NCBI GenBank assembly: GCA_009779195.1 | Contig: WRET01000004.1 | Coordinates: 1-64,000, forward strand | Source: Micrococcales bacterium | GTDB lineage: Bacteria > Actinomycetota > Actinomycetes > Actinomycetales > Cellulomonadaceae | Direction of reading: 5' to 3' | DNA: 64,000 nucleotides | Shown: one piece after another, positions 52,973 through 61,162 of the stretch | Layout: every line of letters begins with the position of its first letter | Numbering within the stretch: the first letter of the stretch is position 1 | Notes under the pieces: model-generated | Seen by the model: only the letters and a program-made list of their open reading frames with translations | Databases searched by the model: none | What the model was told of the DNA's origin: nothing | Position numbers and translations under genes: made by a program

Positions 52973-54346
52973 TCAGCGGGTCAGGTCTGCGGCCATCTCG
53001 GCGAAGGCGGAGACGAACACGTCGGCGTCGGCGAAAGTGTGCTGGACCGACAGCGTCCACTCCTCCTCACGGCCCGGTGTCATGAACACCCCACGGTTCA
53101 TGTTGTACAACCAGGCCAGGTCAGCGAGCTCGCCGTCCTGGTGCTTCTTGTACGTGGCGTAGTCGACGATCTTCTCCGGGGCGAAGGTGACACACCCTTT
53201 GGAGGCGACCCCGATGGCATAGCCGGGCAGGTCATGCTCGTCGATGACGGCCTGGCACGCGGCGACCAGGTGGTCGTTGAGGGCGTCGAGGTGGGCGTAG
53301 GCGGCCGGTGTCAACACCTGTTCGAGGGACGCCCGGGTGGCTGCCATGGCCAACGGGTTGCCGTTGTAGGTGCCCACCTGGTAGACGCCGCCATTCTCAA
53401 CCACCGAGAAGACCTCCTCCGTGCCGCCGATCGCCCCCGTCGGCAGACCCCCGCCCAACGACTTGGCCAAGGTCACCATGTCCGGTGTGACGCCGAACCG
53501 TTCGGTGGCGCCCCCGGCGGCGATGCACAGCCCAGTTTTCACCTCGTCGAAGATGAGCACGATGCCGCGCTCGGCAGTCATCTGGCGCACCGCCTCCAGG
53601 TAGCCCGGTTCGGGCAGGACCACCCCGAGGTTCATCATGGCCGCTTCCATGATGACCGCCGCAGGTGTGCGTCCCTGGGCGGTCAGTGCGTCGATCCGGC
53701 GTTCCATCGCCCCTGCGTCGTTGAACGGCACCGGGACGGTCATCTCCACCGAGGAGGCAGGCAGGCCCTTGCCATAGGGCAAGGAACGCAGGTTGTCGCG
53801 GTCGCCGATCGCGTCGTAGGGCACCCCGATGGACACCATGACGTAGTCGTGGTGCCCGTGGTACGAGCCGAAGATCTTGACGATCGTGTCGCGGCCGGTC
53901 AAGCCCCGGGCGATACGGATCGCGTCCATCGTGGCCTCTGACCCAGAGTTCACGTACCGCCAGCGCGGCAGGTCCCAGCGCCTGGCCAGCTCTTCGCCGA
54001 CGACGACACCGTCTTCGGTGGGTGCGGCGAAGTGCGTGCCTTGGGTGATGCGCTCGGTGACCGCGGCGGTGATCGCCGGGTGCGCGTGGCCCTGGACCAT
54101 CGACCCGAAACCGTTGTGGAAGTCGACCATCTCGTTGCCGTCCACGTCCCACACCCGCGACCCCACACCACGGTCGAGGTAGATCGGCCACGGGTCGCGC
54201 AGCTGGTACGACGAGGCCACCCCGCCTGACAGGGTGTGACGTGCACGCTCGTACATCGCCGCCGACCCGCCTGTGCGGGCGTCGAGCTGGGCAGACTCGC
54301 GGGCGGTGAGCTCGGCGATCCGGTCACGGTCGAGGGTGCGAGGCAT
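52973..54346 (-). CDS. Class III aminotransferase (glutamate-1-semialdehyde aminomutase-like)
   Basis: This is a 457-residue PLP enzyme of the class III family. The family pattern is clear: RVWDVDGNEMVDFHNGFG, YVNSGSEATMDAIRIAR, SYHGHHDYVM, IFDEVKTGL (PLP-N Asp) and TLAKSLGGGLPTGAIGG with the Schiff-base lysine. It most resembles glutamate-1-semialdehyde 2,1-aminomutases, but no haem genes are adjacent and lone copies often have other substrates. The specific reaction is therefore left open. ATG 54346 has GGAGCACG upstream. It is on the same strand as, but separate from, the SpoIIE-fusion gene (84 bp). Confidence 0.82.
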   Translation of the reverse strand: MPRTLDRDRIAELTARESAQLDARTGGSAAMYERARHTLSGGVASSYQLRDPWPIYLDRGVGSRVWDVDGNEMVDFHNGFGSMVQGHAHPAITAAVTERITQGTHFAAPTEDGVVVGEELARRWDLPRWRYVNSGSEATMDAIRIARGLTGRDTIVKIFGSYHGHHDYVMVSIGVPYDAIGDRDNLRSLPYGKGLPASSVEMTVPVPFNDAGAMERRIDALTAQGRTPAAVIMEAAMMNLGVVLPEPGYLEAVRQMTAERGIVLIFDEVKTGLCIAAGGATERFGVTPDMVTLAKSLGGGLPTGAIGGTEEVFSVVENGGVYQVGTYNGNPLAMAATRASLEQVLTPAAYAHLDALNDHLVAACQAVIDEHDLPGYAIGVASKGCVTFAPEKIVDYATYKKHQDGELADLAWLYNMNRGVFMTPGREEEWTLSVQHTFADADVFVSAFAEMAADLTR

Positions 54347-54499
54347 GTTCGTGCTCCTTCAGGTGTCTGGGCCCCTCATGGTATCGCCGAAATCCGAAGC
54401 CATTCCGCCCTGTCGGGTGCGGATCACGTGCCCAAGAGTTCTCGCAGCCACGTAATCCGTCGTGCATGAGGTTGTTTTCCCCCAGCCCGAGCGCGGTGG

Positions 54500-55024
54500 C
54501 TACTCGATCCTGTCCTTCCAGTCCACCACCCGTAGCGGCACCACCAGCACCGGGCGGTGCTGGTGGTGGCTCAGGTGCGTGGCGACCGACCCGTTGAGCA
54601 GACGGCGCAGCCCGCTGCGCAGCCCCGGGGTGCTGGTGCCCACCATGATGACCGCTGCGTCCACAGCCCGTGCCAGGTGGGTCAGCGCACGGTCGGGCCG
54701 CCCTGCCAGGTACCGGAAGTGCCAGGAGACCTGCGTGCCGACGAGGTCGTGCAGAGACGACTCCATCTCGGCTTCGCGCTGTTTCCAGTTGTTGTCCACG
54801 TCCGGGTCGATATCTGCGTGGCGCACCGTCCCGTCGGGGAACTCCGCGATGGTGTACCGCAACGGGTCGACGTAGGCGAAGTACAGCTCGCAGGCTGCCG
54901 CACTGGCCCATGACACGGCTGTGAGCGTCACCAGGTCCGGCAGTCCCGGTATCAGCCCGACCACCGCCGGGTGCGTCCCGAACGGCGTCAGCCGAGACGG
55001 GTCTGGTTGCGGAGGTCTGGCCAT
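54500..55024 (-). CDS. Universal stress protein family (UspA-like)
   Basis: This 174-residue single-domain Usp fold ends with the ATP-binding motif GTSTPGLRSGLRRLLNGSVATHL followed by HRPVLVVPLR, matching G-2x-G-9x-G(S/T). An extended segment near 60-90 (ADIDPDVDNNWKQREAEMES) links strands 2 and 3. The start was placed at ATG 55024 (MARPPQPDPSR); longer in-frame extensions look non-coding. It would bind ATP and modulate stress physiology. It lies between the aminotransferase and a small DUF2530 gene, on the same strand. Confidence 0.8.
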   Translation of the reverse strand: MARPPQPDPSRLTPFGTHPAVVGLIPGLPDLVTLTAVSWASAAACELYFAYVDPLRYTIAEFPDGTVRHADIDPDVDNNWKQREAEMESSLHDLVGTQVSWHFRYLAGRPDRALTHLARAVDAAVIMVGTSTPGLRSGLRRLLNGSVATHLSHHQHRPVLVVPLRVVDWKDRIE

Positions 55025-55094
55025 GACGACGATCTTTGCGTACCTGTGGTGCCCGCGACTACCCCAAGGGCGCCGATACATGCGCCCTGGGGTG

Positions 55095-55310
55095 TCAGTG
55101 GTCGGTGCGCCCGCGGGCCCACCGCAGCGTCATCAGCCCGAACAGCACCCCGAAGACGCACGTCAACGGTACGACGACACCGAGGTGGCCGGTCACCCAC
55201 ACAGCGGCAGTGACCACGAGCCCAACCGCCCACAGCGCTGTCCCGGCTGTGGCGATCGTGCTCAGCGGGACGTCCAGCGGTGAGGCCACCGAGCGTCGTG
55301 CGTCCACCAC
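55095..55310 (-). CDS. DUF2530 small membrane protein
   Basis: This 71-residue protein has two hydrophobic helices (IATAGTALWAVGLVVTAAVWV and VVVPLTCVFGVLFGLMTL) joined by a short turn, with a basic C-terminus (RWARGRTDH). The GTALWAVGLV block is typical of DUF2530, a small actinobacterial membrane family of unknown role. It sits 15 bp downstream of the sigma-factor gene and may share its transcript. Confidence 0.75.
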   Translation of the reverse strand: MVDARRSVASPLDVPLSTIATAGTALWAVGLVVTAAVWVTGHLGVVVPLTCVFGVLFGLMTLRWARGRTDH

Positions 55311-55325
55311 ACCAGCCTACGGTGC

Positions 55326-56189
55326 TCAGGCGCTGGCGCGGTCCATCTCGACGTGGTGGGCCCGCTGCGCGGGGACGCGGTCGAGCATGGGCTGGCCGGA
55401 GGCGCGGGCGGCGACTGCGGCGAAGTAGTGCTGGCGGCGACGTTCGGCGACGCCCTCACGGTCGGGGGACGGGACCAGGTCAGGGTCCAGGGAGTGGTTC
55501 ATACCGTCGCGCAGCAGGCCCAGGGCCTCGGTACGCATCTGGGAGATACGTGACTGGGTGACCCCGAGCTCTTCGGCGAGCTCGGCGACGGAACGTTCCT
55601 GCAAGAACAGGCCCTCGATGACGGTGCGCAGCCGGTCGGGCAGGCAGACCACCGCTGAGCGCAACCAGTGGATGCGCTCGCCGGCGAGCAACGACTCTTC
55701 TGGGGTGTCGTCGCCGTCACGGATCGTCTCGGCCACCGGGTGCTCGGTCGCGTCGATCGACAGCACGCGCCGTTCGGCGTCCATACGGGCGGCGTCCACC
55801 GCAGCGGTGTCGGTCCCCATGGAGTCGGCGAGCTCTTCGCGGGTGGGGGTGCGTCCGAGCGTGGCGCGCAGGGAGTCTGAGGCGTTGGCCAGCTCACGGG
55901 CCCGACGGCGCGCGCCGCGGGTGGCCCAGTCCATCGAGCGCAGCTCGTCGAGCAGCGCACCGGCGATCCGCAGGGCCGCGTAGCGTGCGAAAGGAACGCC
56001 CGTGGTGGGGTCGTAGGCCTTCGCAGCGAGCACCAGGGCGAGGTTCCCGGCCGACGCGAGCTCGTCGCGCGAGACGGTCGGGGGCACGCGGTGCAGCATC
56101 TCGGTCACGTGGTAGCCGACGAGTGGCAGGTGGTTCGCGATGAGTTCGTCGACAGCGGGCATGTCAGCGATGGATGAGGCATTGGTCAC
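55326..56189 (-). CDS. fliA: FliA/WhiG-type sigma-28 family RNA polymerase sigma factor
   Basis: This 287-residue sigma factor has region 1.2/2 (VDELIANHLPLVGYHVTEML, PFARYAALRIAGALLDELRSMDWATRG), region 3 (RRARELANASDSLRATLGRTPTREELADSMG) and region 4 (LPDRLRTVIEGLFLQERSVAELAEELGVTQSRISQMRTEAL). This pattern is typical of flagellar FliA/SigD factors. Position opposite flgN supports a flagellar role rather than the sporulation role of WhiG. The start was set at GTG 56189 (VTNASSIADMPAVDEL) because the upstream in-frame extension is Arg/Ser/Gly-rich and unlike the family. The Ala-rich C-terminal tail is about 30 residues. FlgM was not found in this window. Confidence 0.85.
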   Translation of the reverse strand: MTNASSIADMPAVDELIANHLPLVGYHVTEMLHRVPPTVSRDELASAGNLALVLAAKAYDPTTGVPFARYAALRIAGALLDELRSMDWATRGARRRARELANASDSLRATLGRTPTREELADSMGTDTAAVDAARMDAERRVLSIDATEHPVAETIRDGDDTPEESLLAGERIHWLRSAVVCLPDRLRTVIEGLFLQERSVAELAEELGVTQSRISQMRTEALGLLRDGMNHSLDPDLVPSPDREGVAERRRQHYFAAVAARASGQPMLDRVPAQRAHHVEMDRASA

Positions 56190-56537
56190 GGCTGGTTTTT
56201 CGTCGCTTTGGGGCTCCGACTTGAGCCCGCAGACAACGCCGATCTTCTGCGCGCCTAGAAGTAACTCCGCTCCGGTCGGGTCGCAACCCGGGCGAACCGG
56301 TCGTCTAGATCCGGACGATCCACGTTTTCTGGGACGGTTCGACGGCATCATGGGACCAATCGACGGTGAACTGTCCGCTTTCCTTTCACCCAAGAGCTCA
56401 CCCACAAAGACCAACCGGTTCTAGGCGCTCGAAGTGGGTGTCGCCCGGTCGGCCCCACCCTCACAGGTGGTTCGTCACAACTGCCCAGGCCCGACCGATG
56501 GGGGGGCAAGGCCAACTGGACCCAAGGAGACAACACA
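56190..56537. other. Divergent fliA/flgN intergenic region
   Basis: This 348-bp region has no credible gene and serves two promoters. On the plus side it carries a candidate FliA site at 56475-56501 and an AAGGAGA ribosome site before flgN. Nothing comparable was found facing fliA. Confidence 0.6.
56475..56501 (+). promoter_or_regulatory. Candidate sigma-28 (FliA) promoter of flgN-flgK-flgL-fliW
   Basis: TCAC (56475-56478), a 15-bp spacer and ACCGATGG (56494-56501) echo the sites at 27223 and 47994. The -10 ends 36 bp before the flgN ATG, the same spacing as for the EAL-HDOD gene. Confidence 0.45.
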
Positions 56538-57017
56538 ATGCTGAGCGACCTGTCAGAGGTTCTCTGGCGTGAACGGCACCTGCTGGAGCTGCTGGTGTTC
56601 AAGCTCGAAGAAGAGCAGCTCGTCATCACCTCTGGACGCACCCGTTGGTTGGCGCACGCTGCCAGAGAGGTCGAGAACGTCCTCGACGAGATCCGCGCAG
56701 CGGACCTGGGGCGGGCTATCGAAGCAGACGAGGTCGCCGTCACTCTCGGCTTGGAACCGGGTGCCAGCCTCAACCAGCTCGCCAGCGCCGCGCCGGCGCC
56801 CTGGGACGAGCTGCTGCGCGCCCACCGTGACGCTTTCTGCTCGTTGACCTCGGAGATCAACTCGCTGTCGTCGGGCAACCGCGACCTGCTGGCGATTTCC
56901 TACCGAGCCACCCAGGAAGCCCTGGCGGGTTTGCAGAAATCCGTGATGACCTACGACGGGTCGGGCCAGAGCGCCGCCCAGGTGGCAGTGGCGCAGCTGG
57001 TCGACCGAGCGATGTGA
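56538..57017 (+). CDS. flgN: Flagellar hook-associated chaperone FlgN
   Basis: This 159-residue, all-helical export chaperone for the hook-filament junction proteins FlgK and FlgL prevents their premature assembly. The family pattern is in the N-terminal helix LSEVLWRERHLLELLVFKLEEEQLVI and the long heptad-like helices to the C-terminus. The ATG 56538 follows AAGGAGA. It is the first gene of an operon with its two clients: flgK starts 7 bp after its stop. The divergent gene encodes the FliA-type sigma factor. Confidence 0.88.
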   Translation: MLSDLSEVLWRERHLLELLVFKLEEEQLVITSGRTRWLAHAAREVENVLDEIRAADLGRAIEADEVAVTLGLEPGASLNQLASAAPAPWDELLRAHRDAFCSLTSEINSLSSGNRDLLAISYRATQEALAGLQKSVMTYDGSGQSAAQVAVAQLVDRAM

Positions 57018-57024
57018 TGAGCAT

Positions 57025-58437
57025 ATGAGCACCTTCTCGGGGATCAGCACGGCGCTCAGCTCTCTCATCGCCCAGCGCCAAGCCATCAACGTCGCCGCCC
57101 AGAACCTGGCCAACGTCAACACTGTCGGGTACACCCGCCAGCGCGCCACCATGGTGTCGGTCGCCGGCACCGACGCCCCGGCGTTCTTCTCCAAGACCGA
57201 CGGTGTCGGCAACGGGGTGCGGATCGACTCCATCGCGCGTCTCGCGGACGCTTTCGTCGACGCCCGCCTTCGCAGTGCCGCCGGCAACTCTGGTTACCTC
57301 ACGGCCCGTGCCGAGGCATACGTCATGCTGGAGAACTCCTTCGGCGAGGGCTCAGGGTCGCCGGACGCGTTGTCGGCCCAGCTCGGGCAGATGTGGAACG
57401 CCTGGCAAGAAGCAGCGAACAACCCTGCGGAGGCGTCGAACAAAGCCGTCTTGCTCAACCAGTCGCAGCAGGTCGTGGACAAGATGCACGCCCTGGCGCA
57501 GTCGATCTCCACCCAGTGGAAGAACACGTACGCGGCGACGTCGGCCATCGTCAACGAGGTGAACGCGACCGCCGCGTCCATCGCTGACCTCAACACCAAG
57601 ATCCTGGGCCTGAGCGCCAACGGCCAGAGCACCGGAGAGCTGCAGGACCTGCGCGACCAGCTCATCACCAAGCTGTCCGACATGGTCGGCGCGACGACCT
57701 CGCAGCGCGCCGACGGGCAGATCGACGTCATGGTCGGTGGCAACGCCCTGGTCTCGGGCAACCGGACGTCCGAGCTGTCGTTGTCCAAGGTGACCTACAC
57801 GCAGGCTGCCGCCGGTGAGTCGGTCACCTTGCAGTGGTCCGACCACCCGGGTGTCCCGCTGGCCCTCAGCGGCGGGACGGTCGCCGGGCACCTGACCACC
57901 CTCGCGGCCGCCGACGACGGCGGGATCCTCACCTCCGCCGGCCGTGCGCTCGACGACGTGGCCAACCAGATGATGAACGCCGTCAACCAGCTGCACTCCA
58001 ACCCTCCAGGGACGGCTGTGACGGTGGACGGGACCCCTGGCGGGATGTTCTTCACCGGGACCGGCGCCGCCGACATCCGTCTGGCCATCACCGACCCGAA
58101 TCTGGTCGCTGTCGCCGACGAGTCCATCGGTGGGTACGACGGGAGCGTCGGGCTGGCGATATCACGCCTGGCCACAGCACCTGGCGGGGCGGACGACATG
58201 TGGGCCCAGCTCGTGGTGAACACCGGGTCGCGGACCTCTGCTGCGCTGTCGTCAGCAGCGGTCGCCGAGAGGGCTCTGTCGTCCATCGCTGCCGAACAGC
58301 TCGCTGGTGCGTCGGTGGACGCTGACGAAGAGACCGTCAACCTGCTGACCTTCCAGCGCGCGTACCAGGCAGCCGCCCGTGTCATGAGCACCATCGACGA
58401 GATCTTGGACACCCTCATCAACCGAATGGCGGTGTAA
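57025..58437 (+). CDS. flgK: Flagellar hook-associated protein 1 FlgK
   Basis: This 470-residue hook-filament junction protein has a conserved N-terminal rod-type domain (GISTALSSLIAQRQAINVAAQNLANVNTVGYTRQRA), a variable middle with a D2-like beta region (about 220-330), and the C-terminal domain ending NLLTFQRAYQAAARVMSTIDEILDTLINRM. Both ends form the alpha-helical core that packs in the hook. ATG 57025 is 7 bp after flgN. The flgL start lies 2 bp beyond its stop. Confidence 0.95.
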   Translation: MSTFSGISTALSSLIAQRQAINVAAQNLANVNTVGYTRQRATMVSVAGTDAPAFFSKTDGVGNGVRIDSIARLADAFVDARLRSAAGNSGYLTARAEAYVMLENSFGEGSGSPDALSAQLGQMWNAWQEAANNPAEASNKAVLLNQSQQVVDKMHALAQSISTQWKNTYAATSAIVNEVNATAASIADLNTKILGLSANGQSTGELQDLRDQLITKLSDMVGATTSQRADGQIDVMVGGNALVSGNRTSELSLSKVTYTQAAAGESVTLQWSDHPGVPLALSGGTVAGHLTTLAAADDGGILTSAGRALDDVANQMMNAVNQLHSNPPGTAVTVDGTPGGMFFTGTGAADIRLAITDPNLVAVADESIGGYDGSVGLAISRLATAPGGADDMWAQLVVNTGSRTSAALSSAAVAERALSSIAAEQLAGASVDADEETVNLLTFQRAYQAAARVMSTIDEILDTLINRMAV

Positions 58438-58439
58438 GC

Positions 58440-59351
58440 ATGATCGGTCGGGTCACCTCTCAGACCATCGCGCGCTCGACGCTCGCGAACCTGCAGTCCA
58501 ACCTGTCGTCGGTCTCCAAGCTCCAGGCGCAGCTGTCCAGCGGCAAGAAGGTCACCAAGGCGTCCGACGACCCGGTGCACTCGGCCCAGCTGATGTCTTT
58601 GCGGGGAGAGCAGACCCGTAACAGCCAGTACGAACGCAACGTCCAGGACTCGAACAGCTGGCTGAACACCATCGACTCGGCGCTGCAGACCGCGTCGTCG
58701 AGCCTGCGCCGCGTGCGCGACCTTGTCATCCAGGGCGGCAACACGTCGTTGCCGAAGATCGCCAAGGACGCGCTGGCGACCGAGATCCGCGAGCTCAAGG
58801 ACGGGTTGCTCAAGACAGCGAACACCACCTACCTGGGACGCTCGGTGTTCGCCGGGACGTCGATCACCGACGCTTTCAGCGGTGCTGACGCTGTTGACGG
58901 CCTCGGCAACCCTGCCCCGTACATGTGGAGCGGCAACGACGACGGCCACGTGCTCCGGGCAGTGGCCGACACCGCCGAGGTGAGGGTCGACTCCAACGGC
59001 CGCAACGTGTTCGGCGAAGGTGCTGACTCGTTGTTCGCCCTGCTCGACGAGATCGCCACGACGTTGGAGTCCGGCGGCAACCCCGCTGACCTCCTGGACC
59101 GGATCGACGCGTTCTCCACCGACATCCGCGCTGAGCTGGCCTCGGTGGGTGCACGCCAGCGCACCGTGGAGAACGCGGCCACCCAGCTGTCGGACGCTGG
59201 GCTGAACCTCACCACACAGGTCTCTGGGATCGAGGACATCGACCTCGCCCAGGTGATCTTGCAGCTGCAGTCCCAGCATGTGGCCTACCAGGCTTCCCTG
59301 GGAGCGGCGAGCAAGGCCTTAACCCCGAGCCTCATGGAGTTCTTGCGGTGA
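58440..59351 (+). CDS. flgL: Flagellar hook-associated protein 3 FlgL
   Basis: This 303-residue flagellin-like junction protein has an N-terminal helix (RVTSQTIARSTLANLQSNLSSVSKLQAQLSSGKKV) and a C-terminal helix (IDLAQVILQLQSQHVAYQASLGAASKAL) that form the coiled-coil core. SSGKKVTKASDDPV is the conserved signature. The ATG 58440 follows flgK by 2 bp. Its last four bases overlap the fliW start (GTGA). It completes the junction at which filament growth begins, although flagellin itself is not in this window. Confidence 0.95.
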   Translation: MIGRVTSQTIARSTLANLQSNLSSVSKLQAQLSSGKKVTKASDDPVHSAQLMSLRGEQTRNSQYERNVQDSNSWLNTIDSALQTASSSLRRVRDLVIQGGNTSLPKIAKDALATEIRELKDGLLKTANTTYLGRSVFAGTSITDAFSGADAVDGLGNPAPYMWSGNDDGHVLRAVADTAEVRVDSNGRNVFGEGADSLFALLDEIATTLESGGNPADLLDRIDAFSTDIRAELASVGARQRTVENAATQLSDAGLNLTTQVSGIEDIDLAQVILQLQSQHVAYQASLGAASKALTPSLMEFLR

Positions 59352-59818
59352 AGACACAGGTCAAACAGGCGCCTACCGCCGAGGCACCGGCACCGGCGCC
59401 CAGCGACGACGCCCTGGAGGTCGCCACCAGGACCGGTTCTGCGGCAGTCCCGACCCGTTGGGACTTCGTCGAACCGCTGCCTGGGCTTCCCGGTCGCCGG
59501 TCCTACGACTTGCAGGCCCTCGACGATCTTGGTGTGCTGTTCGCGATCCGCAGCGACCCGCTGGACGGACCGCAGATCCGCTTGTTCCTGGTGAGCCCAC
59601 ACGTGTTCTTCCCTTCGTACACCCCGCAGATCCCAGCCGACGCGCTGGGCCAGACGCCTGCCGACGAGGTGCTGTTCGTCGTGGTGCGTCCGGCAGACAC
59701 CGAAGGGGAAGCGCCGACGGCCAACCTGCTCGCGCCGCTCGTGGTCGACCCGGCCACCGGGCGCGCTGCACAGGTCGTGCTCGAAGGGGAGCACCCCCTG
59801 CAGGCTCCGGTGGGCTGA
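59348..59818 (+). CDS. fliW: Flagellar assembly factor FliW
   Basis: This is a 156-residue FliW protein with a Pro/Ala-rich N-terminal extension of about 30 residues, then the barrel core: WDFVEPLPGLPGRRSYDLQAL, VLFAIRSDPLDGPQIRLFLVSP and VLFVVVRPADTEG, with TANLLAPLVVDPATGRAAQVVL near the end. FliW normally binds flagellin and antagonises CsrA, linking filament assembly to translation. In most genomes csrA is adjacent, but here the next gene is an EAL-HDOD protein. The GTG start overlaps the flgL stop. Confidence 0.9.
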   Translation: MKTQVKQAPTAEAPAPAPSDDALEVATRTGSAAVPTRWDFVEPLPGLPGRRSYDLQALDDLGVLFAIRSDPLDGPQIRLFLVSPHVFFPSYTPQIPADALGQTPADEVLFVVVRPADTEGEAPTANLLAPLVVDPATGRAAQVVLEGEHPLQAPVG

Positions 59819-59847
59819 CCGTGCGCTACTTCCACGGTGGAGGAGCT

Positions 59848-61065
59848 ATGACCGACGTCGACGACCAAGTCCCGATGCGACGGTGGAGCACCCCAGCCAT
59901 CGGCCGCCAGCCCGTCGTACGCCCAGACCGTTCGGTGTTCGCCTGGGCGTTGCGCGCCGAGTCGGGCCAGGGTGACGCTGAGGCTTCCCCGGCAGCCGTC
60001 GACCAGCTCGACCGGGCTGTCGAAGCCGAGTACGCCCTGCTGGACCTGGCAGCCCTGACCAGCGGACGGCCGCTCATCGTGCGGTGCACCCCGCGGATGC
60101 TGTCCGGCGAGCACCCCCTGGGCGCCGACGGTGTCGAGGTCGTCCTGGAGCTGCCCGGGGCCCTGGCCGCCGACCCGGCGACCCCCGCGGCGGTCGAACG
60201 GCTGCGCGACGAGGGCACCCGGCTCGTCCTGGGGGACTACAGCGCGACGCCGCAGCAAGACGCCCTGCTCGACGACGTGCATATCGTCAAGGTCGCTGCC
60301 GCAGCTGACAACATCGCCGAGCTGGTCACCCATGCCCACGACGCCGGTGCCACGGTGATCGCCGAGCACGCCGACTCGCGCGCAGATATCGACCGCGCCC
60401 TCGATGCCGGGGTGGACCTGCTGCAAGGCCCCATGTTCGAACGTGGCGGCGACGTGCTGGAGCAGGAGTTCACCGCTGGTGAGCTCCAGTGCCTCGAGCT
60501 CATGGCGTTGCTGTCGGACGACCCTGTGGACCAGGCGGCCGTCATCGGCCTGGTCGCCGCCGACCCCATGCTCTCGGTCCGGGTGCTGCACCTGGTGAAC
60601 TCTTCGGCTTTCGGCCTGCCCCGCGAGATCGACTCGGTCCGCCAGGCTGTGGTGCTGGTGGGGCCGCACCACCTGTCAGCCCTGGCGATCTCGTCGTTGA
60701 TCGGCGCTCAGGTGTCCACGGTGGCTGAGCTGTGGGCCATACTGACCCGCGCCCTGGCCTGCTGGGACCTGGCAGGCTCGGACGCTGGCTACACCGTCGG
60801 GCTCCTGTCGGCCGTCGCCGAGCAGCGCCACCTGGCCATCGAGTCCCTCATCTCCCGCACCGGCGTCTCCCAAGAGGTCGCCGACGCCCTGTTCTTCCAC
60901 TCCGGCCCCCTCGGCGAAGCCCTTGCCGCCATCGTCGCCCACGAGGCCAACGACATGATGGGCGTCCTGGCCGCAGGCCGTGACCCCCACGACGTGTCCG
61001 CCGCCCTCCTGGCAGCCGTCCCCGAGGCCCTGGCCATCGCCTCCTCCCTCTCCCTGGACACCTGA
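59848..61065 (+). CDS. Second EAL-HDOD signalling protein, degenerate EAL
   Basis: This 405-residue protein has the same two-domain plan as the gene at 27286. The EAL-like half has lost the signature (SVFAWALRAESG in place of E-A/V-L) and the metal-binding residues, so it cannot be a phosphodiesterase. HDOD is canonical: VAADPMLSVRVLHLVNSSAFGLP and SVRQAVVLVGPHHLSALAIS. ATG 59848 has GGAGG at 59839-59843; GTG 59821 is possible. It follows fliW closely in the flagellar operon and probably regulates motility by protein contacts. Confidence 0.85.
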   Translation: MTDVDDQVPMRRWSTPAIGRQPVVRPDRSVFAWALRAESGQGDAEASPAAVDQLDRAVEAEYALLDLAALTSGRPLIVRCTPRMLSGEHPLGADGVEVVLELPGALAADPATPAAVERLRDEGTRLVLGDYSATPQQDALLDDVHIVKVAAAADNIAELVTHAHDAGATVIAEHADSRADIDRALDAGVDLLQGPMFERGGDVLEQEFTAGELQCLELMALLSDDPVDQAAVIGLVAADPMLSVRVLHLVNSSAFGLPREIDSVRQAVVLVGPHHLSALAISSLIGAQVSTVAELWAILTRALACWDLAGSDAGYTVGLLSAVAEQRHLAIESLISRTGVSQEVADALFFHSGPLGEALAAIVAHEANDMMGVLAAGRDPHDVSAALLAAVPEALAIASSLSLDT

Positions 61066-61066
61066 G

Positions 61067-61162
61067 CCAGGCGGATCAGCCTGGATCCACCTGTTTTCGC
61101 TGTCGCGAGTGCCACCTGGCACGCTGGCTGCGTTGTCGCTGCTGCTCGGCGTGGATCCGGGG
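61067..61162. repeat. Palindromic repeat-like segment between convergent genes
   Basis: A CCAGGC/GCCTGG hairpin (61067-61084) could end the flagellar operon. It is followed by TGGATCCAC repeated inverted near 61151, framing a GC-rich core with GCACGCTGGCTGCGTTGTCG. That core resembles GCACGCTGGCGGCGTTGCCG inside the MITE-like element at 118-283, so this may be a decayed relative. Confidence 0.4.
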
